Of a DNA stretch of 64,000 bases, positions 1 through 11,297 are shown one piece after another. A model generated the notes under the pieces. It ran no database searches and was not told where the DNA came from. It saw nothing but the letters and a program-made list of their open reading frames with translations. Source of the DNA: Biscogniauxia marginata (lineage: Eukaryota > Ascomycota > Sordariomycetes > Xylariales > Xylariaceae). The first letter of the stretch is position 1. Every line of letters starts with the position of its first letter. The stretch is taken from contig MU404055.1 in assembly GCA_022695795.1 (NCBI GenBank), positions 1,364,001 through 1,428,000 of the forward strand. Reading direction: 5' to 3'. Made by a program: the position numbers and the translations under genes.

Positions 1-3000
1 GCACATTGTTCTTTGATAATATGACGTTCGTGAATGATATGTATGGGTTAGACAACCGCGTGTGTCGTCTCAAGCCGCCGTCTTTAGAATGTTGGGTGGG
101 ACTGTGAAGCTCGTACTCGAGATAAAGGAAGATAGAGCTGTTGAGAGCTTTGAGAAAAAGACGAAGATACAGGAACTGGATCGATGGGCTCCTTTAATAT
201 ATTCCACCATAATCTGAGAGCCACAACTCAGGTTTCGTATTGTCTGAACGGCCCCCAATGCAATGCTACTTCTGCCGGCAATCTGGGATAAAGCTCAATA
301 TTGCATTCTGCAAGAAGCCTCCATTTAGTGTCATGCATCATGGTCATACCTCATCCGCGCTGGCTTGGGGTGCTTCCCCTTTTTGTCACTGTATGTTGAA
401 GGGTCCCAATGTCCTTTGTGGCAACTCGTCCGGAGCCATCATACACCCACATCAGGAACTGGATACAATACTTCCGCCTTGGTATTTGCGCGGTTCCAGC
501 AACACCACATGCTCCCTATATTGAATATAGCGCAGATAAGCCCATTTTTCACCTCATTCGTTGCAATGTGCAGCTGTTGTTGTACAGAACAGCTGATCGA
601 TGGTCTCCCATAACAACGAATACAACCTCTCGCATGCATATAAGCCAAATGTCTTATTGCTACCAATAGAGATTGCCGTTGATATAGTGAGTGCCTTTGG
701 GTGGTGGTGTTGTATAATGCAGCACAGACGAGCCCTTCGTTCTGATTTGGTAGTCATTGATAATGACATTTTCTGAGTGATGTGGTTCTATTAGTCAAAC
801 GAGAGTCATATTTGACCTTGTTGCTCCGGCAATCGAAGTCGGTAAACTTTCGGGATAGGTAGATGGAATAGAACCTTACTCGTAGGTCTATCTAGTACGG
901 AGATCATGGTCCTGGTCTGGTAGCTATTCAGGAAGCGGGTGATTAATTCAACGATACTAAAATACTAACCTATAGCGAATGCAATTAAATGAATATTTTC
1001 CAACAATATAATCTGCCGGGGTCGTATCTTAGACATCTTCAAGAGTCATGTTCATATTGAAAAAGGTAATTTGCCGGAATCTCCGTCAAGTATGACGATA
1101 AGAAGACTTTGACGACCGATGGACAAGTGAGGCTTTCCAGGCTAGGTGTGCTTGGGTGCATAGCACCATTGTGGATGAACATGATGAAGTCATATTCAAA
1201 TATGCCCCCTCTAGATTGACCGAAATGAGCAGTAGCAACTGACTTCAAGAAGCTATTCAATATCTAACGATGGTCTCAGAATATTTACGAACAGGGCCCG
1301 GCGTAGAGAGAGAAATAATAGCACACTTAGCGACAAAGGGAGGACTATAATAATTATATGCCGGACCATTGAAGGAAGGGCGATCGATAATGTGAACAAC
1401 CGTAAATGGCCCGATCTACAACGTACCTGACACCACCGAAAGGGCGTTTCTAAGCTCGATCGTTTGAAGAACGTCGGCGCAAGCCACCTCAGGTACGATG
1501 CAAGGACGGTCTGCGTTTTACATGTTCGTGTTTCTGATGACTAGCATGAAAGTAATTGAGAGTCAACTACCTCGAGTTGTGCCGACAATTCCTAACAATT
1601 TCTCCAGACACCATCCAGGGGCAGCAACACATGGCGCTATTAAAACAGCCGACAGGTCACTTTAGCTTCTTCAACCAACTATCAACAGCTATCGAGGCTT
1701 GTTCTGAGATAGACAGCGCAGTCCGTTGGTTGGTTGACATATCTCAAGATGGCGAGTTATTTATCCGGCACGAAATATGTTAGTCTCCATACGATACTAT
1801 TCGAGGCTCACTGTTCATCCATAGAGATTGACTACCCAAGTTTCATCTTCCCGAGACGGGGTCAAATGGGTAGCCCGGTCATCGTAGATTTTTAAGCGAG
1901 CGTCGATCCAACAATACTTGCCAACCTTAAGTTTTTATTTTATTTTATTTTGAACAAATTATATCGCTCTAGGTAACCAGGTTGTCATTGGAATGTTGGC
2001 GCTAGGTGATATGATCATCAAAAGGTCGAAACTAATTGGCCGAGGACCGCTTAGTCTTGCATATCAAATAGGTACTGGTAGTCTACAATCAACCCCATAT
2101 GGGCGAGTTGCTCCTGGCAACATACCTAAACGGGGTGAGTCTCTCTCAAAGAGTAATGCGTAGACTCAGTACAGCAATGAACACAAAACCGCCTAGACAG
2201 TGACGCCGCATCGTCATCATCTGTGATCGTCCAGTGTAATACCCAAAATGGCAAGCCATATCAGCTTGGGAACCGACGTCTAGTCGATCAGTGGGTGGGG
2301 TATAATACAGGGGTAGATCGTCCAAAGTGGAACACTCTTAAGCCTCACAACTCAGTAAGTATCGAAGCGAGCGAACTTATGCCTAACTATCTAAAGTGGT
2401 AACACGAAACTATCAACAAGTCTCAAATGGTTTCTTCTCCCTCACAACTAGGTCGAATGGTATTTTAGAGCATCGAATTCTAAATCTCGATCTTTCGAGT
2501 CTCCCTTCTACGCCATAGTCTCTTGGGAGCAGGAAGCCAGGAGCCCTTAGTTTATAGCTTATAGATCTTATGTCAGTATCGAATCTGTTTTCTCTGCGTG
2601 GCACCCTTGTAAGCCACATAATCTTAAACCATTAACAGGAAAACACTTGCTTAAGTACATGCGAGCTCATGTGCAGCTGAGAAACAAAAAAACAAAAAAT
2701 CGCCTACTAAATAGATAAAGTTAGAGTGTATCTAATAGTCAGCAACGGCCTATCAGTACCTTACGATAATGTCCTCAAAAGGGAGAGAAGCGTTGTCCCC
2801 TCCTGAGAATTTGAGAACACACATTTTCATTTCAGGAAATCCCTTTTGCCCACCATTATCCCTCCTTAGACCCTAATCTTCGTAGACTCGAACTTTAATG
2901 CCATTTCTATTGGCAGATCTTCTTGTTGATAAGCACTAGATTTGTAATCTTAGATCGCAACCCGTCCGCTATTATAATTCAGAAGCTCTTGTGGAGGTCT

Positions 3001-4299
3001 CGTATATGCTGCAGTGATAGCAAACAAACGTCGTGCAAGGTTCATGGCTCTATAATATACAAGGTGTTGTTTCTAACATAACCTACAGCGACATCTGGCG
3101 TAGTGTTAACAAGAAAGTGATAAGCCTAGTCTGTACCGAAATGACTAGCTGTGGCTCTCAACAGCGTCACTGGAGAGCCTACATTCGCTGTAGCATGAAG
3201 AATCAACCTACGGTGGATCTTCTCCTTTAGCCAATGTCTAGCGACTATTGCGGGTTTCCCCATATGTTGCCCAGGCAGGTACAATATGTCTCCCAATCTG
3301 CTCATGTCTTACTCTGGATAGGCTTAGATGAAAACCACAACGCGGGGCTTTGGATCTCCATTCCATACGCAACAGAAGACAGTTCTGTGATTTCTCACGA
3401 TGGCGAGCAGATCACATTGCCGAAACCTCTCTAACGCGCTTGTCTTACGTATCATAGATGAGAGGACTACGCACCACTTCAGCCCGGGTTATGCGAAATC
3501 GACCCCTGCCAGGCCCCGTCAAACAAGTCAGTTGACTACTTGATTGCTTGCTCTATTGCTGACTATATTCCTGTCGTACGCCTCAACTGCATATTCTTGC
3601 TAAATTTAATTCGTAGGCGCCTTGATTAAGGCCAATGCACAATCTGGGTTGACCATGCATGTTAGTCTTCAAGTAACCAGGTCATCGGAACGAGTGTAGG
3701 CTCTTGACTCGTCTAGGAAGGATGGGGGCCCGGCCTATCACTAACAGACTAAATGTACTTCGAGACACGATCAACAAAAGCAATGACCAAGTAAACTACC
3801 GTAAATAAGTCGGGGTAGTGGCTTGAAGACAACGGTCCACCATCTAGCTACCGTAGCTTGGGTGTGTAGATTCTCCCCTGTGGTACGTACCGCCCAAGCC
3901 TCCCACACTTCTTGCTCACGCTTTCTACGCGACTCCTGTCTCGCTCTCTCTCCCTCTCTCTCCAATATCTAAAAAAGCCACCACGCAGCTTGGACTGCAT
4001 TCCTGTCAGAAATCTTAGTCCTTTCGTACCCTCCCGGGCCGAAGACTTGAGTATATTGGCCAACTATCCCAAGTTAGCAACCTAGTGTGCGGTCGAAGGG
4101 ATATCTGACTTTTAATTTGTATACACCCGATCCTCGGAACTCTAGTATATCTATTGGTTATCCCCTCATTCCTTCCCTACCTCACACATCTTTACACACA
4201 CTGCAAACTTCTCGACATACTCCATTATCGGACCTAGTACTCGTTACTTGAACCTAGCCCTTGATAACGACCCTTGCTCCACAAGTTAGCAGTCAAGGT
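1..4299. other. gene-poor spacer left of the C2H2 regulator
   Basis: No supported gene. Open frames are all short (under 100 codons), overlap on both strands, and show no recognisable domain or consistent splice pattern. The last 150 bases before the regulator are CT-rich with little purine, as usual near fungal transcription starts. Conidiation regulators often have long upstream regions, so part of this may be promoter; that is inference. Confidence 0.5.
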
Positions 4300-5491
4300 A
4301 TGACAATGGATCTCCATATGGACCTACCAGTGGGCTTTGACGAGGATTTCGCCTTTGGAGGCCAGCCCATAACCTGCAGTTCATCTTCAGGTAGTTTCTC
4401 CTCTGCCTCCACCAGAAGCTCCTTGCACGGTCCTTTTACACCGACATCCGGCCGCTCGACTCCCGGTGTCCAACCCGTGTGTATGGATCACGACACCGTT
4501 CCTTATAGTGCTTCGAGAGGCTTTGAGTTGACTCCACCGGCATCAACCTTTGGTAGTTATTTCCCTTCCGATGTGAAATCGGAGCTCAATCACTACGGGA
4601 GCTACGATACCCTTCCAGAAACTCCAACCCGAAAGGCTAGCATACACACTACAACGATGGACTTCGAATACCCTCCCATGATGTCCACACATTTGGCATC
4701 TCAGAATCATTTCATTGAGCATACAAATCCTCAAGCACTAAGCCATTATCAATATATGGCACATATGGGGTCCTCGCCGATGGCCTTTCACACCCCGCCA
4801 GCTTACACAGTAGAGCACGATGGAACCTCAATGTGGGATTTCTCTACGAGCCCCGCGCCATTCTACGTTGGGCGTGAATCGCCTGCGTCGTTATCACCGG
4901 TCAAGCCCCTCGCTCTCCGGGGGGAGAGGAACAGCCTTACTCCCTCGTGCACTGGCAACCACGAGAAAAGATATATCTCTGTAGGGCCAGTGCAGCAGAA
5001 AAGTTCAGCTCTACACCAAGCACAGTATGGAATTCGCGGCGAGGTCAAGCAAGAAAAGGGACAGAAGAACAGATTTTCCCGGAACATACAGGTTATCGCA
5101 AAGGGCACCTACCGATGTGACCACCCAGAATGTATCGCCATGGGACGAAATCCATTCAAGAGACAGGAACATCTCAAACGACACAAGTCAACGTAAGTAA
5201 CTATTATTCTCTGTGGGGAAAATGAAAAACAAAAAAAGCTAATATTTTCACTCTAGTTGTCACAACCCAAACCCAGAGGAGTCGAACACAGAGTGCCCAT
5301 TCTGCAAGAGATGCTTCAACCGCAAGGACAACTGGCGACAACATCTGAAATTGCACACCAAGCCAAACCGTGCGATCAGCCGGACAGACTACCACCCAGA
5401 GGCCAAGGCACTGTACGACGCTGAGATGAAGAAAACTAAGCAGCGAAGCCAATCCCGGAAGAAGTCAGTCATTAAGGATGAGAGCGATTGA
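4300..5491 (+). CDS. C2H2 zinc-finger transcription factor, BrlA-like
   Basis: Two exons, 4300-5192 and 5257-5491, with a 64-nt intron (GTAAGT donor, CTCTAG acceptor); 375 residues. The start is the ATG at 4300; a second in-frame ATG follows two codons later. The N-terminal 250 residues are Ser/Thr/Pro-rich and probably disordered, with STPG and LTPPAS stretches. Two C-terminal fingers are visible: finger 1, about residues 273-295, is C-X4-C-X12-H-X3-H and contains FKRQEHLKRH; finger 2, about 311-331, is C-X2-C-X12-H-X3-H and contains FNRKDNWRQH. A basic Lys/Arg/Ser tail follows. The intron falls just after finger 1. This layout (long STP-rich N-terminus, two terminal fingers, basic tail) is that of fungal proteins annotated as BrlA-like developmental regulators. 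The family is confident; orthology to the conidiation regulator BrlA is not shown. Expected to be a nuclear DNA-binding protein. Confidence 0.88.
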
Positions 5492-6754
5492 GAATGATGC
5501 GCTTGAAGCACCTCGAGTCATTACGGGGAAGAAATCGATCTCGACGATTAATACTACGAAATTCACAATCTATCTTCTAAGAACAACAAAAACATTCGCC
5601 TACCTACCCACTATACCACGATTCGGAACATAAAATTTAGGAGTTCAGATTTACTTTGTCAGGTTTTATTTCATCTTCTCTTTTCACGAAGCAAAAAAAA
5701 TGCTTTTTCTTTAACTAGGCGTTCGGATATTTGTTTGAGGATACCACACTAGGCGTCAAAATATGTATCATCATGTCACCGCTATCAGAGAGATCCTAGA
5801 TGGGGCTTGCAGAGGTTAATAGATTACCAGATGCATGGCTTCGGTTCTTCGGTGGTTGGGTTTGCGGGACATAACTCATGTATAGTAGAGGATTGTTGGC
5901 ATATAACAATGGAGTTAGCCATAGGTAGCGTAGAAACGCTTTGTTTGCCAACACAGACAGTTTGCTCCCCGCAGTGATTCCATTTAGTCTAGTAGCATAG
6001 CAAGCACCGTCGCATTGATGGGTTCCTATTACGTAGTGCGTTCTTCGAGTGTACTCGGCCGTGGACTACAAGACTTTGCATAGCTTCTCGGGCGCACCCC
6101 GCATCTACTGATACAGTAAATCTGTCTCAGTTAGCATTGTGTATATGGGTTGCCCTTCCGAGGAGTATCACCGAGACAGCTATCAAGCCAGCCCAAGAGC
6201 CTTGAGTAAAGTGTTCAATATCTAGGCGTGACCCGATTTTTGTTGTCACAACTCAGACAGAATGAAGATCTCACTGGCTGATCTGCGTAAAGATCATGCC
6301 CGTCATCTGAAACAGAATTCTGCGAAGAGGTTTCGGGCTACAAGATAACTACGATGGTCTGCTGGCTCACAATTGCTTATTTGGTTTGTGTGACGAACCT
6401 CCCTGTGTATTCCTAGTCAGCTGACTTCACAGGTGAGTACGTACTGGGTTTTCTTGATTTGAAGGTAACAGTGGATTGAGATTGGTTCAAGTGATTCACA
6501 ATGTTTTGTTCGTCAGAGAGATTTCAAGGTACTCTCACTATAGTATCAAAGAGTGACTGTAGTCTTAGATTGATAGCTAAAGAACTAGAATGAATGACTA
6601 GAAACAGAGGAAATTCCATCCTTCTTATACTCATTTTCCCTTCCATACAAATGGAGTGAATAGTGAATCGCACATTCTCAATCCACTATTCACTATTCGT
6701 AATTACGTGATCCGCACGTGCTCAATGTTTCGATGGTCGTAACAGTTTGCACTA

Positions 6755-6910
6755 TAGAAAACCTAAACGCCTATTTTCACTGTATTCCTGGTTAGGATCA
6801 CGGTGTTCCGCCCACACTAGCCAGATACGAATGGATAGATTATAGTTTAACGCGGTGGAACACAGTGATACCAGCGAAGAATACAGTGAAAAATGGGCGT
6901 TTAGTAGAAA
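6755..6910. mobile_element. MITE-like hairpin element with TAGAAA direct repeats
   Basis: The arms at about 6762-6790 and 6872-6904 are imperfect inverted repeats: CTAAACGCC on the left pairs with GGCGTTTAG on the right, and the pairing continues through TTCACTGTATTC and GAATACAGTGAA. Inner segments around 6798-6812 and 6851-6869 also pair imperfectly. The hexamer TAGAAA lies immediately outside both arms (6755-6760 and 6905-6910) and would be a target-site duplication. There is no open reading frame, so it would be non-autonomous. The direct repeat could be chance, and a shorter TA duplication is possible. Confidence 0.5.
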
Positions 6911-7403
6911 GCATGAGACAATCAGGAAATAAGATATCTTCTTCAAAGTATCGCGGTGGTTGAGCGACACATCGGTTACGACTTCACATTCGAGTATAAC
7001 ACAAACACATGATAGACTCGACCCTGATGACCAAACTTGTGAAACTGTCTCTATGGACAGCGTACAAGAATGAGAAAGACAAGCAGAAGCCTGAACTACT
7101 CGGTGTCCAGGCATTTGTGCACATCAGGCCTGTCGCTTCCAACCGTACGATGAATTGATCTGTCATGTCAGTACAACGGTGATAAGGAGTTAAGTACAAG
7201 AGACTAGCATCAAGATATCCCACCCCACGTAACCACGGCTGATCGTACCACAAGAAGAGGGTATCAACGGTCATTCTGTCTTACGACATGACAAGTTAGG
7301 CACGCAGTGACTTAGTTAACATCTACCTCTCGAGAAAAATACACTTGCGCCTCATGGTCTCACCAGTGTCCATAACTCGGAAAGTTCCGCACTAGTAAGC
7401 ATT

Positions 7404-7417
7404 GGGGGGGGGGGGGG
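7404..7417. repeat. G14 homopolymer
   Basis: A run of 14 G residues in a non-coding spacer. Length may be affected by sequencing error. Confidence 0.85.
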
Positions 7418-10174
7418 CGGAAAATAGGGGGCCTCCTCTTCCCCGTGTGGAAAATTGACAAGTACGGCCCGATCATTTGTCGATCCAGTTGTTGGTCCCA
7501 GTGGTGTACTTGCTTTTCTCATATTTCTCCTAACTACCCTAATGGTGGGCGTGTTAGGCATGCGTGAAGGATCCCAGGCTTGGGTAGGTGCCAAGTTCTA
7601 GGCGCGCTTGAATAGAGAATCAAGCTTCAGGACTGGTCATTTCAGTTACATCAACTGATGCATTGTAACCTTGAACCCAGAGTACCGGGTTTGCGGGCTT
7701 ACCAGGACACAGCTACATGCTGCTCAGCATATGGCGGTGCGGACGGGGGGCAATGCTGAAAAATGATAGGTTAGAAGAGGAGCAGCGCAGTATCCGACGT
7801 TGTGGCAATAGGGTCTAAACCCGGAGATAACAGCTCTTGGCAAAGCCCAAGCATATTATCCAGGTCATTTCGTTCGTAGTGACAAATTCATATCTACGCC
7901 TCTAATCAGACACCACATGATGATGAATGAGGCTCGAGAGAATATTAATTATTACTTGCGAAATTGCTTAGTTAGATATCAAGCCCGTCGACTTAGGCAA
8001 AGGCCGAAACAGTCTAGATTTCTCACTAGGAATTAATATCTAGCAATTTTGAGTCGTGATATCATCATCGACCATGTTATATGCACTTACTTTTCATGGC
8101 AAGCCTGCTGACCAGTTCTTTTAGGTCTAGATCTCCTAGAGAGCACCATATCCGGGACATTGGTACATATGTTGGATGGAGTTTGTCGCTGAGAAGCTGG
8201 AAGGGTTTCGAATATGGCAATCAATGCATAAGGCCGACGATCGATTACTCAAACCGCTCATCTTTACCCTGTTTATTCTGGATGAGGAATTGTTAGAACA
8301 TATGGCTATCAGCCATGCTACATCGCTGCATTGACAATATAGAGATGCTCTTTAATTTGACCATTATATCGCAACTTTAAGTCCAAGAGTACTTGTTTGC
8401 CAGGGTGATGATTTGGATCCACGTGAAAGGTGATTGTCGCCCCAAGTTAAGCTGTCTTGATCACGACCAGTCCAAATTAAGCTTTTATGGCGAAGGACAC
8501 AACTAGTTTGTCCAAGTTGCTGTCCAACCGGGATTTGAAGGTCTGACCCAATCATCACGCTGTGAGTGCAAGATAGACTACCAAATGTAACTCACCATGT
8601 TAGATTTATAATCATGATTACTACGTATAGGGTCTACACTTGTAGGTACAAATGACTTGTGATATCGGACAAATGTGTCACTTCATCCCACAATATTGTA
8701 CCTCTATGAAGTTAACACCTATCATCGGATAGGTACTGCTAAGGTGCCTTACTAGTCACAAGTCTGTTCATCTTGCCACTTCTAGAAATGCCGCAGCAAC
8801 AATACCCGGTTATGTGAACATGTTGGCCATAGCGGGACCAGAGCGGGATGTATTCAGCACAGCCATAAACAAGAGACCGGGGATACTATGATTCGACAGG
8901 GGATTTTTATAAAACGTGATAAAACAGCTTTGCTCAAGGCAATGATGCGTTCAAGGATAAATCAACCATGCCAAGATTGAAGTTTTTGCCCGTTCTCTTA
9001 GAATGTACACAATGACCTATCATACCCTGAGTCTAATTCGAGTGAAGTGAAAACGTTGGTGGCAATAGAGAGATGTTGACAGCTCACCTGCGCCATAAAT
9101 CTCTGCATCAAACTTTGTACAACCTAGTCGCTGTGCTGTACTAGGGTGATATCACCGCCTAATGTTACGTTTCTGTGATTTAGAACTAGTGACACGCAAT
9201 AAGGTTAAGAGGATCAACATGCCTACACGATTTCGAGAGTCAGATAAACATCAAAGCTGTGCTAAGCTTGTACTCGTGGGGACTGATGCCTGACAGAGTA
9301 CAGGGAAGATACCGGATCACGATGTCGACAGAAAAAAAAGTCGACGCCAAGTGTACTGCCTCCGGACCACCTTGTGCGTTGGGAGCAATATGCAAGTTGG
9401 TAAAAATAAAAGTGGAATGAAGATAGCGTCAATTCCTAATGATAGCATCAGAACGGTTCTAAGATGGGGAAGCAGATCGCGAGGTTCCCGTTACACGGAA
9501 ACTTGACCTTGGCGCCCAAGCACCAGGGGAATAAAGAGAATCGTCGAATAACAATGAGATATACCAATTATTGTTGGCACGGGAACTGTCAGATACGCGT
9601 CCTTTCATCTACTAAGAATTGCGGCTTAAATTTGAAGGGCCTGGTGCGTCCCGTGATAGAGCAACCAACGAAGAATCTTAGGTGCATACATTGGTGACCA
9701 GGTAGAGAATTACCGGTCATCGATAACAGCATATAGTATTATTAATTGTGAGGAGACATCTGAGACAATGTCTTGGACTAAGGCTTCCAGGATTAGGCGA
9801 AATTGATACGCCCGGCTTGGGCGTTCACTAATATTACGGGCAAGATAGGAGCCTTGTCTTCATCAAACATCGATAGTATTGCCTCAACAATATTCTAATA
9901 TGCAACAGTGTTCTGATGACCAGAAAATCGGACCAAAATTTGCGACCACACTGGCGTAGACAGTATTTATGTGTGAACAACAAAGTCATGCTAACGTAGT
10001 GACTGCAACCTGTACTTGACCTGCTGCTTAGAACCTGAAAAGTGACATCTTAAAGATCTAGATAAATGTATGGAACTAAAAAGGACGAGATATAATATGC
10101 ATTACTTTCTAAACAATGGAATGTATATGTCTAACGAATATCATGAGTTTCAACCTAACTATTTTAAATATGTT

Positions 10175-10213
10175 CTAGCTAGCCTAGATGATACGATACA
10201 CTAGGCTAGCTAG
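10175..10213. repeat. 13-bp perfect inverted repeat
   Basis: CTAGCTAGCCTAG at 10175-10187 is exactly complementary to CTAGGCTAGCTAG at 10201-10213, with a 13-base loop. It lies in a spacer about 1.1 kb upstream of the F-box/LRR gene. Function unknown; it may be the remnant of a small inverted-repeat element. Confidence 0.7.
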
Positions 10214-11297
10214 TCCTCCAAGTAAACACCGAGAAGCATCATGGCTAGCTGACCGAAACCACGGGCTTTGATTTCTGGGGCAAATAAGAAATGGTTTCAT
10301 GTAAAGATTAGTTTCGCCACTGGATGACCTTGAAGAAACCCCGCATTCATGAGCCTAAGCCATGTATGATGAGTAGTCACCAAGTGAGATGGCAAGCTAC
10401 AGGAGACTAACATTCAGCTACCCCATGTAAGATTCTTAGAGGCTGGTGTACTCGTATTTTCGTGTGAGAGCATGGGTCATTCATTCTCCAAAGCAAAGTC
10501 CCATGGTATCTTGATTATTATTCTTAGAAACAATATTACCACGGAAAGGTGAAAACATTACCTTAAAGGGGTTGCCTTCTCTCATCCCATTTCGCGTTGG
10601 CCGTCATTTTGCTCATAATATCTTCCCATATGAATCGTGAATTTGAAGATGGGATGTATTATACAAGCCCACAAAATAGCCATATGGATTCTATGGGCTT
10701 CGTGAAGGATAATTAAAATTGTGTCCCAGTTGTAGTACCTATTTGTGAACTACGGGATCCCAAGGTGCAAGCGAGGCTTCTAGATAGGAAATCAACGAGG
10801 TTAAAACGTCATAAATCTTGATTTTCCTATTTAAACTTGGATTTACTACGTGAACTTGAATTTACAGTAGTTCTCAAAGTTACAGCTATAGCCCCTACTT
10901 AGACTAGGTACCTAGATAACTGTGTAGAGGTGTCCAGGGAGTGGTTAATGATTCTTTTTTAGAAAGGGGAGGTGTATCTTATCTGTGGAATTCAAGTTGA
11001 AGAAAGAGCACGACGAAAAACAAATTACTGAATGTTGAGGACAACCAGAATGTCCTCTATCATAATCGAGAATGTTGCAGTTCGTGTGTATTGCTAGTGA
11101 TTATCAGGAGACCTCACCCGAATATGCCTGCCAAGCATAGCTGTGGCGGTGCAGATTCAACATTGCCTCATTCATGGCATCAGCCACCCGTTTTGTACCT
11201 CCTTTAGGACTTTGGACTCATCAGCTTCCAAGTTCTCATCTTGTCAATTTGTCATAACCATGATCATGGTTCATCATTTTCGGACATCGATACTAGT

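Larger units (their letters stand above)
5492..11297. other. 5.8-kb spacer with repeat relics
   Basis: No supported gene; open frames are short and without recognisable domains. It contains the hairpin element at 6755-6910, a 14-G homopolymer at 7404-7417 and a 13-bp perfect hairpin at 10175-10213. The stretch of about 6240-6745, with a short inverted pair at 6658-6698, looks like a decayed repeat, perhaps an LTR, but I could not define ends or a target duplication. Confidence 0.45.

Noticed and set aside
3033..3434. Two short frames with a VLLWIG segment reminiscent of HET-domain proteins
   Set aside because: The resemblance is a few residues only, no other HET motif is present, and no splice join extends it.
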